Of a DNA stretch of 64,000 nucleotides, positions 45,116-54,023 are shown one piece after another. Position 1 is the stretch's first letter, and each line of letters begins with the position of its first letter. Origin of the DNA: Allopontixanthobacter sp041552775 (GTDB lineage Bacteria > Pseudomonadota > Alphaproteobacteria > Sphingomonadales > Sphingomonadaceae); contig JBFEKH010000001.1 of NCBI GenBank assembly GCA_041552775.1, forward strand, positions 62,001 through 126,000, written 5' to 3'. Both the position numbers and the translations under genes were made by a program. A model generated the notes under the pieces. That model did not search any database. It was not told where the DNA came from and worked only from the letters and a program-made list of their open reading frames with translations.

Positions 45116-45790
45116 TTATTCCAGCAAACCTTCGTGCAGCCGGAAGGTCCGGTCCATTTTTGCCGCCAGTCGCTCGTTATGTGTCGCGACCAGCGCGGCA
45201 CTGCCTTCGCCGCGTACCAGTTCGAGGAATTGTGCCAGCACGCGGTCGGCGGTTTTCTCGTCTAGGTTACCGGTTGGCTCGTCCGCCAGCACCAGATTGG
45301 GCCGGTTCGCCAGCGCGCGGGCCACGGCCACGCGCTGCTGCTCGCCGCCGGACAACTGGCTGGGGCGGTGCGTTTTGCGGGAACCGAGACCGAGTGCATC
45401 GAGCAGATCGCTCGCACGTTGGTCGGCTTCCTCGCGCGTTTTGCCCGCTACCATTTGCGGCAGGACGACATTTTCCTGCGCGTTGAAATCGGGCAGCAGA
45501 TGATGGAATTGATAGACAAAACCAAGATGATCGCGCCGCAAGGTGGTGCGGCCCTTGGATGACAGCGACGTCGCGTCGATCCCGTCGATCTCGATCTTTC
45601 CGCCAAAGCCGCCTTCGAGCAGCCCGACGGCTTGCAGCATGGTCGATTTGCCCGAGCCGGACGGGCCCACCAGCGCGACAATCTCGCCCGGCTGGATCGC
45701 CAGGTCGATGCCGCGAAGCACGTCAATCCGCTCGCCGCCCTGTTCGAAGGAACGGGTCAGGCCCGTCAGTTTTACAACGGCATTATTCAT
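45116..45790 (-). CDS. lolD: Lipoprotein-releasing ABC transporter ATP-binding protein
   Basis: This is the ATPase of the LolCDE-type machine that extracts outer-membrane lipoproteins from the inner membrane. It has 224 residues: Walker A GPSGSGKST near 39-47, signature LSGGEQQRVAVARAL near 142-156, Walker B LVLADEPTGNLD near 162-173. The start overlaps the permease stop by eight bases, so the pair is coupled. At least two lipoproteins that could depend on it are encoded in this window. Confidence 0.95.
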   Translation of the reverse strand: MNNAVVKLTGLTRSFEQGGERIDVLRGIDLAIQPGEIVALVGPSGSGKSTMLQAVGLLEGGFGGKIEIDGIDATSLSSKGRTTLRRDHLGFVYQFHHLLPDFNAQENVVLPQMVAGKTREEADQRASDLLDALGLGSRKTHRPSQLSGGEQQRVAVARALANRPNLVLADEPTGNLDEKTADRVLAQFLELVRGEGSAALVATHNERLAAKMDRTFRLHEGLLE

Positions 45791-47024
45791 AACGCAGCAC
45801 CTGTACAGGATCGGTACTCGCCGCCTTCAATGCGGGGTACAGCGTGGCGAGGAAGCTGAGCACCAGCGCCAGAACACTGATAGTCAGCACTTCGAACGGG
45901 TCGGTCCGCGATGGCAATTCGGACAGGAACCGGATCGACGGGTCCCACAATTCTATGCCGGTCACGAACTGGATCCCCTGCACAATGGACTGGCGGAAGA
46001 ACAGGAAGGTAAAACCGAGCGCCAGCCCGGCGACGGTTCCCAGCGCGCCCACCACAAAGCCGGTGGTCACAAAAATCTTCATCAGGCTGCGCCGCGTCGC
46101 GCCCATCGTCCGCAGGATCGCAATGTCCCGCGTTTTTGCGCGCACCAGCATGATCAGCGAGCTGAGGATGTTGAATACCGCCACCAGTACGATAATCGAC
46201 AGGACAACGAACATCGCCACCCGTTCCACCGCCAGCGCTTCGAACAGCGATGCGTTGATCGTCTTCCAGTCCGAAACCTGCGCCACGCCTTCCAGCTTTG
46301 CCTTCACCGGCGCGAGAATTTCGCCGACGTTGTCCGGATCAACCGTGGTAACCTCGATCATCCCGATGGTATCGCCGGTCAGCATCAGGGTCTGCGCATC
46401 CTTGATCGGCATGACCACGAAAGCCTCGTCATAATCGAATACGCCAACCTCGAAAATCGCGGCGACTTCATAGCCGACCTGACGCGGGACGGTGCCGAAA
46501 GGCGTCGGGCGCCCCTGTACGTTGAAGATCGTAATGACATCGCCAACCCGCGCACCAAGATTTTCCGCAAGGCGCACGCCGATCGCAACCCGCCCGCTTT
46601 CAGGCGTAACTTGCGAGATATTGCCGACCACTACTTTGTCCGCCAGCTTGGCGATGTCAGCTTGCGTATTGCCGCGCACCTGCACCCCCGCGCTGCGTCC
46701 GTTGAAGGTCAGGAACGTCGGTGCTTCGATCAGCGGGGATGCGCTGACCACGCCCGGGGTCTCGCGCACTTCCTGCAGCACTTCTTCCCAATTATCGATC
46801 CGGCCGCCGTATGCCTGCACGATCGCGTGGCCATTGAGCCCGACGATCTTGTCGAACAATTCGGCGCGGAAACCGTTCATCACGCTCATCACGATGATCA
46901 GCGCGGCCACGCCCAGCATCACCGCGGCCAGGCTGATGCCAGCGACTAGCGCGATAAAGGTCTCTCCGCGCCCGGGCATCATATACCGCTTGGCGATGGT
47001 CCATTCGAAAGGAGTCAGGATCAA
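45783..47024 (-). CDS. lolC: Lipoprotein-releasing ABC transporter permease (LolC/E)
   Basis: This is the membrane subunit of the Lol transporter, 413 residues, with one helix near 24-46, a large periplasmic domain and three C-terminal helices. TTG at 47024 gives the usual family opening MILTPFEWTIAKRY; GTG at 47039 is an alternative, and the frame is open to 47168. No ATG fits. Alphaproteobacteria usually have a single permease serving for both LolC and LolE. Confidence 0.92.
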   Translation of the reverse strand: MILTPFEWTIAKRYMMPGRGETFIALVAGISLAAVMLGVAALIIVMSVMNGFRAELFDKIVGLNGHAIVQAYGGRIDNWEEVLQEVRETPGVVSASPLIEAPTFLTFNGRSAGVQVRGNTQADIAKLADKVVVGNISQVTPESGRVAIGVRLAENLGARVGDVITIFNVQGRPTPFGTVPRQVGYEVAAIFEVGVFDYDEAFVVMPIKDAQTLMLTGDTIGMIEVTTVDPDNVGEILAPVKAKLEGVAQVSDWKTINASLFEALAVERVAMFVVLSIIVLVAVFNILSSLIMLVRAKTRDIAILRTMGATRRSLMKIFVTTGFVVGALGTVAGLALGFTFLFFRQSIVQGIQFVTGIELWDPSIRFLSELPSRTDPFEVLTISVLALVLSFLATLYPALKAASTDPVQVLRYE

Positions 47025-47322
47025 GGGCGTTTGCTTCACTGAATTGACGGGCGGGAATGCCGGTGAGATGATATCGGACGAATAATCTGTTGGCCGTTTA
47101 GGGAGGCTTTCCTTTCGCTGCAATGAAATCCCATGGCCGCAGGCAAAAGACAAGATCGCCGCAGGCAAATGCCGAGGAAGCTTGAAGGAAAAGACGATAT
47201 CGCCCCAAATCGGTGCGCGACAGGCGGAAATCGGACAGTTTCCCTTCGCTGCGGGTTGTAATCTGTCTGCAATATCGCCATTGAGCGCCGCATACCCGGC
47301 ACAGCAGCGGGCGAGGCGTAAA
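47025..47322. promoter_or_regulatory. Divergent lolC/purF control region with a 12-base direct repeat
   Basis: This 298-base gap between divergent starts holds no gene I believe in. GCCGCAGGCAAA occurs at 47136-47147 and again at 47158-47169, in the same direction and 22 bases apart, close to two DNA turns. That spacing suits a dimeric regulator. Clear -35/-10 pairs are not evident for either gene. Confidence 0.45.
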
Positions 47323-48789
47323 ATGAACTTTACCGACCCGTTTCACGATGAATATGGCGACAAGCTCCGCGAAGAATGCGGTGTGTTTGGTGTTATCAAC
47401 GCCGCCGATGCCACGGCGATTACTGCGCTGGGCCTCCACGCCCTGCAGCACCGCGGCCAGGAAGCGGCCGGGATAACCAGTTATGACGGGAAAGAATTCT
47501 ACTCCCGCCGCGGCACCGGCCATGTCGCCGAAAACTTCTCTAAGAGCGAAGCGATTGCCGAATTGCCCGGTTTCATGGCTGCCGGCCATGTGCGCTATTC
47601 CACCACCGGCGGATCAGGCCTGCGCAACGTCCAGCCGCTCTATGCCGACCTGGCGTCGGGCGGATTTGCCGTTGCGCATAATGGCAATATCTCCAACGCC
47701 GGCACACTGCGCTCCGAACTCGTCAGCCGCGGCGCGATATTCCAGTCCACTTCCGACACCGAAGTGATCATCCACCTGGTCGCCACCAGCCGATATCCCA
47801 CGATGATCGACCGGCTGGTGGATGCCCTGCGGATGGTCGAAGGCGCCTATTCGCTGATCGTGATGACACCCGAAGGCATGATCGGTTGCCGCGATCCGCT
47901 GGGCATTCGTCCACTGGTCATGGGCAAAATCGGTGACAGCATCATCCTCGCCAGTGAAACCGTGGCATTAGACACCATCGGCGCGGAATTCATCCGTGAG
48001 GTCGAGGCCGGCGAACTGGTGCGGGTCGATTTCAATGGCAAGGTCCAGTCGCTCCGCCCGTTCGGCAATCATTCGCCGCGTCCGTGCATTTTCGAGCATG
48101 TTTATTTCAGCCGTCCGGATTCGATCTTCGGCGGTCAGTCGGTCTATTCCGTCCGCAAGGCCATCGGCGCGCAATTGGCGATCGAAAGCCCGGCCGATGT
48201 CGACCTGGTCATTCCGGTGCCCGACAGCGGCGTACCTGCGGCCATCGGTTATGCCCAGCAATCGGGCGTTCCGTTCGAACTGGGCATCATCCGTTCGCAC
48301 TATGTCGGACGCACCTTCATCCAGCCATCGGACGGCGCGCGCAATTCCAGTGTGAAGCGTAAACACAACGCCAACCGCGCCCTGGTGCAAGGCAAGCGGA
48401 TCGTCCTGATCGACGATTCCATCGTGCGCGGCACCACCAGCCTCAAGATCGTCGAGATGATGCGCGAAGCGGGCGCGAAGGAAGTACATTTCCGCGTCGC
48501 CAGTCCGCCGACGGCCCACAGTTGCTTCTACGGCGTCGATACTCCCGAACGGTCCAAATTGCTGGCTGCGCGGATGGAAATCGAACCGATGCGCGAATTC
48601 ATCAAGGCGGACAGCCTGGCGTTTGTTTCCATCGATGGCCTGTACCGCGCCGTGGGTGACAAGCAGCGCGACGATAAATCTCCGCAGTTCTGCGATGCCT
48701 GCTTCACGGGCGATTATCCGACAACACTGACGGATCTGGCCCTGCGGGACGCAAAGGACGCCCAACTCTCGTTCGACAAGGTCGCTTAA
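47323..48789 (+). CDS. purF: Amidophosphoribosyltransferase
   Basis: This enzyme catalyses the first committed step of purine synthesis, making phosphoribosylamine from PRPP and glutamine. It has 488 residues. An 18-residue propeptide precedes Cys19 (CGVFGV), the glutaminase nucleophile that is freed by processing. HRGQEAAGI follows. The PRPP loop is IVLIDDSIVRGTTS near 366-379. The ATG at 47323 has CGAGG upstream. The stop shares its last base with the next start (TAATG). Confidence 0.97.
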   Translation: MNFTDPFHDEYGDKLREECGVFGVINAADATAITALGLHALQHRGQEAAGITSYDGKEFYSRRGTGHVAENFSKSEAIAELPGFMAAGHVRYSTTGGSGLRNVQPLYADLASGGFAVAHNGNISNAGTLRSELVSRGAIFQSTSDTEVIIHLVATSRYPTMIDRLVDALRMVEGAYSLIVMTPEGMIGCRDPLGIRPLVMGKIGDSIILASETVALDTIGAEFIREVEAGELVRVDFNGKVQSLRPFGNHSPRPCIFEHVYFSRPDSIFGGQSVYSVRKAIGAQLAIESPADVDLVIPVPDSGVPAAIGYAQQSGVPFELGIIRSHYVGRTFIQPSDGARNSSVKRKHNANRALVQGKRIVLIDDSIVRGTTSLKIVEMMREAGAKEVHFRVASPPTAHSCFYGVDTPERSKLLAARMEIEPMREFIKADSLAFVSIDGLYRAVGDKQRDDKSPQFCDACFTGDYPTTLTDLALRDAKDAQLSFDKVA

Positions 48790-49538
48790 TGTCCGAAACA
48801 TCACCTGACACCAGCCCGGCCCTCGGCGGGCCTCTGGAAGGACGCGTCGCACTCGTCACCGGGGCCAGTCGCGGAATCGGTGCTGCCTGCGCCATCGCTC
48901 TGGCCAAGGCTGGCGCCCATGTGGTGCTGACCGGCCGCGATGTCCGCGCACTGGAGGGCGTGGAAGACGCCATCCACGACGCGGGCGGACAATCGACGAT
49001 CGCTCCGCTTGACCTGACCGAAGGCGATTCCATCGCTCGGCTGGCTTCCGCCATTGCGGGCCGGTGGGACAAACTCGATATTCTTGTTATTTCAGCGGCC
49101 TATTTGCCGACCTTAACACCCGTTACGCAGATTGAGCCCAAGCAGTTCAATACCGCGATCACCACCAATCTGTTGGCGACGCAGGCGCTGCTGGCCGCAT
49201 TTGATCCTTTGTTGAAGCGCAGCGGCCAAGGGCGCGTCATCGGCATGACCAGCAGTGTCGGATCGCAGCCGCGCGCCTTCTGGGCGGCCTACGGCGCGAC
49301 CAAGGCGGCATTCGAATCGCTGCTCGACAGCTACGGGCAAGAAGTAGAGAAGATCGGCGGCGTAAAAGTCGCTATCATGGACCCCGGCGCGACCCGCACC
49401 ACGATGCGCGCGAAGGCCTATCCGGGCGAAGATCCATTGACCGTAAAGCCCGCAGATATCGTCGGAGATCAATTGGTTGACCTCGTTCTGCAAGACTTCC
49501 CGACCGGCCACCGGTTGCGGGTGGTAAAATCTTCTTAA
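48789..49538 (+). CDS. SDR family oxidoreductase
   Basis: This is a short-chain dehydrogenase of 249 residues. The cofactor loop is VTGASRGIG near 24-32, and the YGATK motif near 167-171 gives catalytic Tyr and Lys, with Ser in MTSSVGS. It is coupled to purF by TAATG, a neighbourhood common in alphaproteobacteria though the substrate is unknown. NAD(P) preference cannot be decided; the Arg after the second Gly hints at NADP. Confidence 0.93.
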   Translation: MSETSPDTSPALGGPLEGRVALVTGASRGIGAACAIALAKAGAHVVLTGRDVRALEGVEDAIHDAGGQSTIAPLDLTEGDSIARLASAIAGRWDKLDILVISAAYLPTLTPVTQIEPKQFNTAITTNLLATQALLAAFDPLLKRSGQGRVIGMTSSVGSQPRAFWAAYGATKAAFESLLDSYGQEVEKIGGVKVAIMDPGATRTTMRAKAYPGEDPLTVKPADIVGDQLVDLVLQDFPTGHRLRVVKSS

Positions 49539-49648
49539 CCAGTTCCCGCAAGACAACTGAAAGCAGGAAGGGCCACCACGGGTTATGGCTCTCGGGACAC
49601 TCCGCCTGAAAGTCAGCTACCCTTGCCCCAATTTTTAAGGGAACTGGT
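49538..49648 (+). promoter_or_regulatory. Long-range inverted repeat in the PilZ gene leader
   Basis: ACCAGTTCCC (49538-49547) and GGGAACTGGT (49639-49648) are perfect 10-base inverted arms. The right arm includes the ribosome site AAGGGA just before the PilZ start. If transcription continues from the SDR gene, pairing would hide that site. Confidence 0.4.
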
Positions 49649-49651
49649 CTG

Positions 49652-50005
49652 ATGGTCCTACAACAAACAACGCAACGTTACGAAGTCGCCGCTCAGGAAG
49701 ATCGCTCCGGCCCGCGCACCAGACTGATGATCCCCGGCCAGCTCCGAGCATCGGGGGGCCGTGCCTTCCAGACCGTGATCAACGATCTGTCGATCTCGGG
49801 CTTTTCCGCCTCTGCTATCAACCGGATGCAACCGGGACAGATATGCTGGATCACCCTGCCCGGCCTCGAATCGCTTCAGGCCGAAGTGATCTGGTGGGAC
49901 AACAGCCTGGTCGGCTGCGCCTTCGCCGAATTGCTCAGCCCGATCGTGCACGACAACGTTATCGCCCGATTCCAGGGCAACACGGTCTATCGCAGCGCTT
50001 GCTGA
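49652..50005 (+). CDS. PilZ domain protein (c-di-GMP receptor candidate)
   Basis: This is a single-domain PilZ protein of 117 residues. RTRLMIPGQLR near 22-32 matches the Arg-rich N-terminal motif and NDLSISGF near 46-53 matches D-x-S-x2-G, the two parts of the c-di-GMP site. The domain has no output partner in the same chain, so it would act by binding another protein. It could link c-di-GMP to exopolysaccharide or motility. It lies about 110 bases after the SDR gene. Confidence 0.9.
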   Translation: MVLQQTTQRYEVAAQEDRSGPRTRLMIPGQLRASGGRAFQTVINDLSISGFSASAINRMQPGQICWITLPGLESLQAEVIWWDNSLVGCAFAELLSPIVHDNVIARFQGNTVYRSAC

Positions 50006-51223
50006 TTACCCGGTAGCGCCGGCACCATCTGCGGCGCTACCGCGGTCATCCACCGCCTTCTGTACGGCATCGTAAAATGCCTCGCGCGCGGCGGCACGAA
50101 CCGCATCCTGCGCGGTTGGCCAATTGCCATTGGTTGCAATCACCAACTTCCGCGCCGGGTCGATAAAGATACCCTGCCCGAAGATGCCCTGTGCGGCGAA
50201 GCTGCCGTCATCATTGGTCCACCACTGATAGCCATAACCGCGCCCCGTTACGCCGATATCTGCCTGTTTGACGGTTGCCTGCGCCAGCCAATCATCAGGC
50301 ACGATCTTGTCGCCACCAGCTACCGCTCCATTGATGATGAACTGGCCGAACCGCGCATAATCGCGGGTAGAGGCCTGAACGCAGCACCCGCTGATCTCAT
50401 GACCGGTCGAACCCAGTAGCCAGGTGGCGTCCTGTTCCATGCCGAAAGGCGCCCAGACTTTTTCCGACAGATATTCGGCCAGCGGTTTGCCGGTCGCCTC
50501 GCTTACCAGCACCCCGATCAGATTGGTTTCGCCGGTCTTGTAGACCCATTTGGTCCCGGCGGGCGCCTCACGCGGGAGCGTCTTCATATAGCTGACGGTG
50601 ACATCTTCGCCTTCTGCCGCCTGATGTTCGTTGAACCGAGCAACGTCGGAATTGGGATCGGTGTAATCCTCGTTCCATTTCACACCGGATGTCATGGTCA
50701 GCAATTGCCGCACGGTCACATCGTCATAGGCCGACCCCTTGAGACCTGCGATGTAGTCCGTCAACTTGTCGTCCAGGCTCTTGATGTATCCGTCTTTCAC
50801 TGCTGCTCCGACCATCGTCGAGGTCAGGCTTTTCGCGACGGAGAAGCTGGTCCATTTGCCTTCCGGCCCGAAACCAAGACCATATTTCTCCAGCACCACC
50901 TTGCCATCAACCATAATGACCAGGCCAGCAGTGCGCTGCTGCGCCATATAATCGTCGATATCGGTCGCGATGGCGATCGGATCACCGGCGGGCAGCGAAT
51001 AGGCTTTATCGCCCGCTTTGATCACCCGTGTCCTGGCCAGAATCGGCAGCGCATCCATTGCCCGGAAGGCGGCATCGCGTTGCTCGACTGACCAGAACAG
51101 GGCATTTCGGTCGGTCGGCAGATGGGCGATCAGCGCGCGCTGATCCTTGTCCAGACTGAAGAAGCCCACCGTGCCAGAAACCAGCAGCACGCCCAGAATT
51201 GCGATAAGCCATTTTTTCATCAT
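50006..51223 (-). CDS. Serine hydrolase (class C beta-lactamase-like)
   Basis: This is an exported or membrane-anchored protein of 405 residues; the N-terminal segment AILGVLLVSGTVGFF is a signal anchor or signal peptide. The S-x2-K motif is Ser128 and Lys131 (FSVAKS), and Y-x-N-like YKTGETN follows near 229. It resembles NylB-type esterases and penicillin-binding-protein-like hydrolases more than resistance enzymes. Substrate is unknown. Converges on the PilZ gene with no gap. Confidence 0.9.
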   Translation of the reverse strand: MMKKWLIAILGVLLVSGTVGFFSLDKDQRALIAHLPTDRNALFWSVEQRDAAFRAMDALPILARTRVIKAGDKAYSLPAGDPIAIATDIDDYMAQQRTAGLVIMVDGKVVLEKYGLGFGPEGKWTSFSVAKSLTSTMVGAAVKDGYIKSLDDKLTDYIAGLKGSAYDDVTVRQLLTMTSGVKWNEDYTDPNSDVARFNEHQAAEGEDVTVSYMKTLPREAPAGTKWVYKTGETNLIGVLVSEATGKPLAEYLSEKVWAPFGMEQDATWLLGSTGHEISGCCVQASTRDYARFGQFIINGAVAGGDKIVPDDWLAQATVKQADIGVTGRGYGYQWWTNDDGSFAAQGIFGQGIFIDPARKLVIATNGNWPTAQDAVRAAAREAFYDAVQKAVDDRGSAADGAGATG

Positions 51224-51249
51224 GTGCCCCCTCCCAAGGGTAATCCGTC

Positions 51250-52548
51250 TTATTGCTTCACCAGCGTGACCTGATGCACATCAATCCCGCGGCCGCGAAA
51301 GCCGCCTTCGCAATACATCAGGTAAAACCGCCACAATCGGGCGAAGCGGTCATCGAACCCCTTGGGCAAGCGCCCGGCGGATACCGCTGCGTCGAAACTC
51401 TCGCGCCAGATTTTCAGCGTTTCGGCATAATCGAGGCCGAAATCCTGCTGGTCTTCCCAGCTCAGCCCGCGTTCTGCCGCCAGTGCCTTGAATTCGCTGG
51501 TCCGGATCAACAATCCGCCGGGGAAGATATATGCCTGAATGAAATCCGCGCTGGCCGCATAGGCATCGAACATCTCGTCCGCGATGGAGATATACTGGAT
51601 CGCCGCGCGCCCACCCGGTTTCAGGCTATTGGCGATGCAATCGAAATAGGACGGCCAATATTCGCGCCCCACCGCCTCGACCATTTCCACGCTGACGATG
51701 GCATCGAATTGTTCCGCCACATCGCGGTAATCCTGTTTGCGGAAATCGATCGACGGGTCCTGGCGTTCGCGCGCCCATGCCAATTGTTCTTCCGAGAGGC
51801 TGATCGCGGTTACTTGCGCGCCGCGCCCGGCCAGATAATCCGCCAGACCGCCCCAGCCGCAGCCGACTTCCAACACGGTATCGGGATGGCCCAGCCGCTC
51901 GCCCAAGCGGTCCCACTTGCGGCGCTGGGCCGCCTCCAGATCCTCGCCGTCCTCGCCTTGGCTGCGAAACATCGCGCTGGAATAGCTCATCGTCGGATCG
52001 AGCCACTGGGCGTAGAAATCATTGCCGAGGTCGTAATGCGCCTGGATATTGCGCTGCGCCCCGCTGTGCGAATTGCGGTTCAGCCAATGGGCAAACCGCG
52101 CCAGCCAGCGGAACGGACCCTTTGCGCGGCCGGTATCGCCCAGCCATTCGGCATTGATGTTGAACAGCGCAAACACCGGCACTTCGTCCGGGCTGGTCCA
52201 TTCACCAGCTTCCCATGCCTGGTACCAGCCGATGGAGCCATTGGTGGCGAGCCGCATCAGCCCGCGCCAATCATGCAGGTGAATCTCGGTTTCAAAGCCC
52301 GGATTGCGCCCGCCCAGCAGACGGGTTGAGCCGTCGGGCAAGATCCCCCGGATCGAGCCGTATTCCAGCCCGCGGTCAATCGTATCGAGGATCTTGTGGA
52401 ACTGCGGCGCGATCAGGCGCGCGATCAGACCGGACTTGCGCTCGAACCGCGCAGCCCCTGCCAATAGGGCCTCTCCCCTGCCGAACGTCTCACTCCCCAT
52501 GGCTGACCCTATGGCGCGATGAAGTTTTGCGAGCAAGTGGCGATCCAA
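51250..52548 (-). CDS. cfa: Cyclopropane-fatty-acyl-phospholipid synthase family protein
   Basis: This SAM-dependent enzyme, 432 residues, methylenates unsaturated acyl chains in membrane lipids. The SAM motif is VLEVGCGWGGLADYLA, and the C-terminal signature YCEGGFRGRGIDVHQVTLVK carries the conserved Cys and Glu. An internal Met at 52500 (MGSETFGRG) is an alternative start. It follows the photolyase gene by 21 bases on the same strand, so both are likely under the stress promoter at 53996-54020. Confidence 0.94.
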   Translation of the reverse strand: MDRHLLAKLHRAIGSAMGSETFGRGEALLAGAARFERKSGLIARLIAPQFHKILDTIDRGLEYGSIRGILPDGSTRLLGGRNPGFETEIHLHDWRGLMRLATNGSIGWYQAWEAGEWTSPDEVPVFALFNINAEWLGDTGRAKGPFRWLARFAHWLNRNSHSGAQRNIQAHYDLGNDFYAQWLDPTMSYSSAMFRSQGEDGEDLEAAQRRKWDRLGERLGHPDTVLEVGCGWGGLADYLAGRGAQVTAISLSEEQLAWARERQDPSIDFRKQDYRDVAEQFDAIVSVEMVEAVGREYWPSYFDCIANSLKPGGRAAIQYISIADEMFDAYAASADFIQAYIFPGGLLIRTSEFKALAAERGLSWEDQQDFGLDYAETLKIWRESFDAAVSAGRLPKGFDDRFARLWRFYLMYCEGGFRGRGIDVHQVTLVKQ

Positions 52549-52569
52549 ACTGTCCTGTATAGAGAGGGA

Positions 52570-53976
52570 CTATTCCCCCTTCATGGCCCGATAGGACGAC
52601 AGTGCGCGTTCCCGTGCCTGCTTGTGGGCGATGATCTTCGCCGGATAATCGGCTCGGCGGCATCCGTGCTCCTCCGGATCATGGATGTACGGTTCGCCCA
52701 GATCGGCCAATTCGGGAACATACTTACGGATATACGCCGCTGCGCCAAATTTCTCCGACTGGCTTAGCGGTGCCATGATCCGCACGAACATGTTCGAATC
52801 AACCCCGGTCCCGGCAGTCCATTGCCAATTGACCGCGTTACTGCCGTAATCGGCATCGACCAGCGTATCCCAGAACCATTGCTCGCCCCGGCGCCAGTCG
52901 ATCAGCAGATGCTTGATCAGGAAGCTGGCAGCGATCATCCGCACGCGGTTGTGCATCCACCCGGTCTGCCACAATTGCCGCATCCCGGCATCAACGATGG
53001 GATAGCCGGTGCGGCCCTGCTGCCACGCCTTGAGGTCAGCGGCGGCCTGTTTGTCCGTGTCCGGATCGCGCCACAGTTCCGGGCCATATCCGTCGCGGTA
53101 ATTTTTAACGGCGTAGTCGGGCGTCTCGCAGATCACATTGGCGGCATAATCGCGCCAGATCAGTTCCTTGGCATAGGTGGCCCAGCCATCGCCGCGCCTG
53201 CCCATCAGGGCGTGCCACACCTGCACCGGGCCAATCTCGCCGAAATGGAGGTGCGGGGACAGGCGGCTCGATCCATCCTTTGACGGCAGGTTTCGGGCAT
53301 CGTCATAATCGGCGACATGGTCCTCCCATTCCTCCAGCCGGTCATGCGCGGCGGTCTCCCCCACTTGCCAGAAATCGCGCATCCCCGCTGCCCAATCGGG
53401 CCGCGTCGGCAGCAGGTTCCAATCTGCCAGATCATCGCTGGCGGGCCATGCGTCCGGACTGGAGATGGTATCCGGCACCTGCAAAGCATCGCGCGGCGGC
53501 ATCTGTTCGAGCACCGCTTTCGAAAACGGAGTGTATATCTTGTAGGGCGTGCCTGCTCCGGTCGTCACCGCACCAGCCGGCAGCAGGTAATTGCCGTCAT
53601 GCAGGATCAAATCGACCTGTTTCGCCAGCGCCCCTTGCGCCTTGCGCCACCACGGTTCGTAATGGCGGATCGCATGCACCGGCGCGCCGCCCAATTCCCG
53701 CGATATCTCCGCCAGCTGCTCCACCGCATCACCGCGCCGCAGTACGATCTTCGAATGATGCTTCGTCAGATCGGTGCCGAGCGATTGCAGCGAGTGATGG
53801 AGCCACCAGCGCGATGCGCCGCCATAGGCGTGACTGCCTGCCGCATCATCGTCCAGCACATAGACCGGCACCACCGGCCCCGCCTGCGCGGCGGCAAACA
53901 AGGCGGGTTGATCCGCGAGGCGCAAGTCCCGCCGCAGCCAGACGATTTGCGGCGCGATAATTTCCGATTGGCTCAT
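52570..53976 (-). CDS. phrB: Deoxyribodipyrimidine photo-lyase
   Basis: This is a class I CPD photolyase of 468 residues that repairs UV pyrimidine dimers with blue light. The N-terminal antenna domain begins IVWLRRDLRLADQPAL. The FAD domain holds WRRGEQWFWDTLVDADYG and NWQWTAGTGVDS, typical of the flavin pocket. A ribosome site, AAAGGGGG, sits five bases before the ATG. An EcfG-type promoter lies just upstream, tying it to the general stress response, with cfa downstream. Confidence 0.95.
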   Translation of the reverse strand: MSQSEIIAPQIVWLRRDLRLADQPALFAAAQAGPVVPVYVLDDDAAGSHAYGGASRWWLHHSLQSLGTDLTKHHSKIVLRRGDAVEQLAEISRELGGAPVHAIRHYEPWWRKAQGALAKQVDLILHDGNYLLPAGAVTTGAGTPYKIYTPFSKAVLEQMPPRDALQVPDTISSPDAWPASDDLADWNLLPTRPDWAAGMRDFWQVGETAAHDRLEEWEDHVADYDDARNLPSKDGSSRLSPHLHFGEIGPVQVWHALMGRRGDGWATYAKELIWRDYAANVICETPDYAVKNYRDGYGPELWRDPDTDKQAAADLKAWQQGRTGYPIVDAGMRQLWQTGWMHNRVRMIAASFLIKHLLIDWRRGEQWFWDTLVDADYGSNAVNWQWTAGTGVDSNMFVRIMAPLSQSEKFGAAAYIRKYVPELADLGEPYIHDPEEHGCRRADYPAKIIAHKQARERALSSYRAMKGE

Positions 53977-53995
53977 GGAACCCCCTTTGGCGCGG

Positions 53996-54020
53996 AACGG
54001 ACGGCTATGCTAGCGGTTCC
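53996..54020 (-). promoter_or_regulatory. EcfG (general stress sigma factor) promoter of phrB-cfa
   Basis: On the minus strand GGAAC (54020-54016), 16 bases, then CGTT (53999-53996) is an exact match to the alphaproteobacterial EcfG promoter consensus GGAAC-N16/17-CGTT. The expected start point falls about 12 bases before the phrB ATG and keeps its ribosome site. On the plus strand GGAAC-N16-GGTT is a weaker match facing the PAP2 gene, but too near its ATG to serve it well. Confidence 0.75.
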
Positions 54021-54023
54021 CTG

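Noticed and set aside
53994..54018. Second EcfG-like promoter facing the PAP2 gene (GGAAC-N16-GGTT)
   Set aside because: The -10 box is imperfect and lies five bases from the PAP2 ATG, so transcription would start past it.
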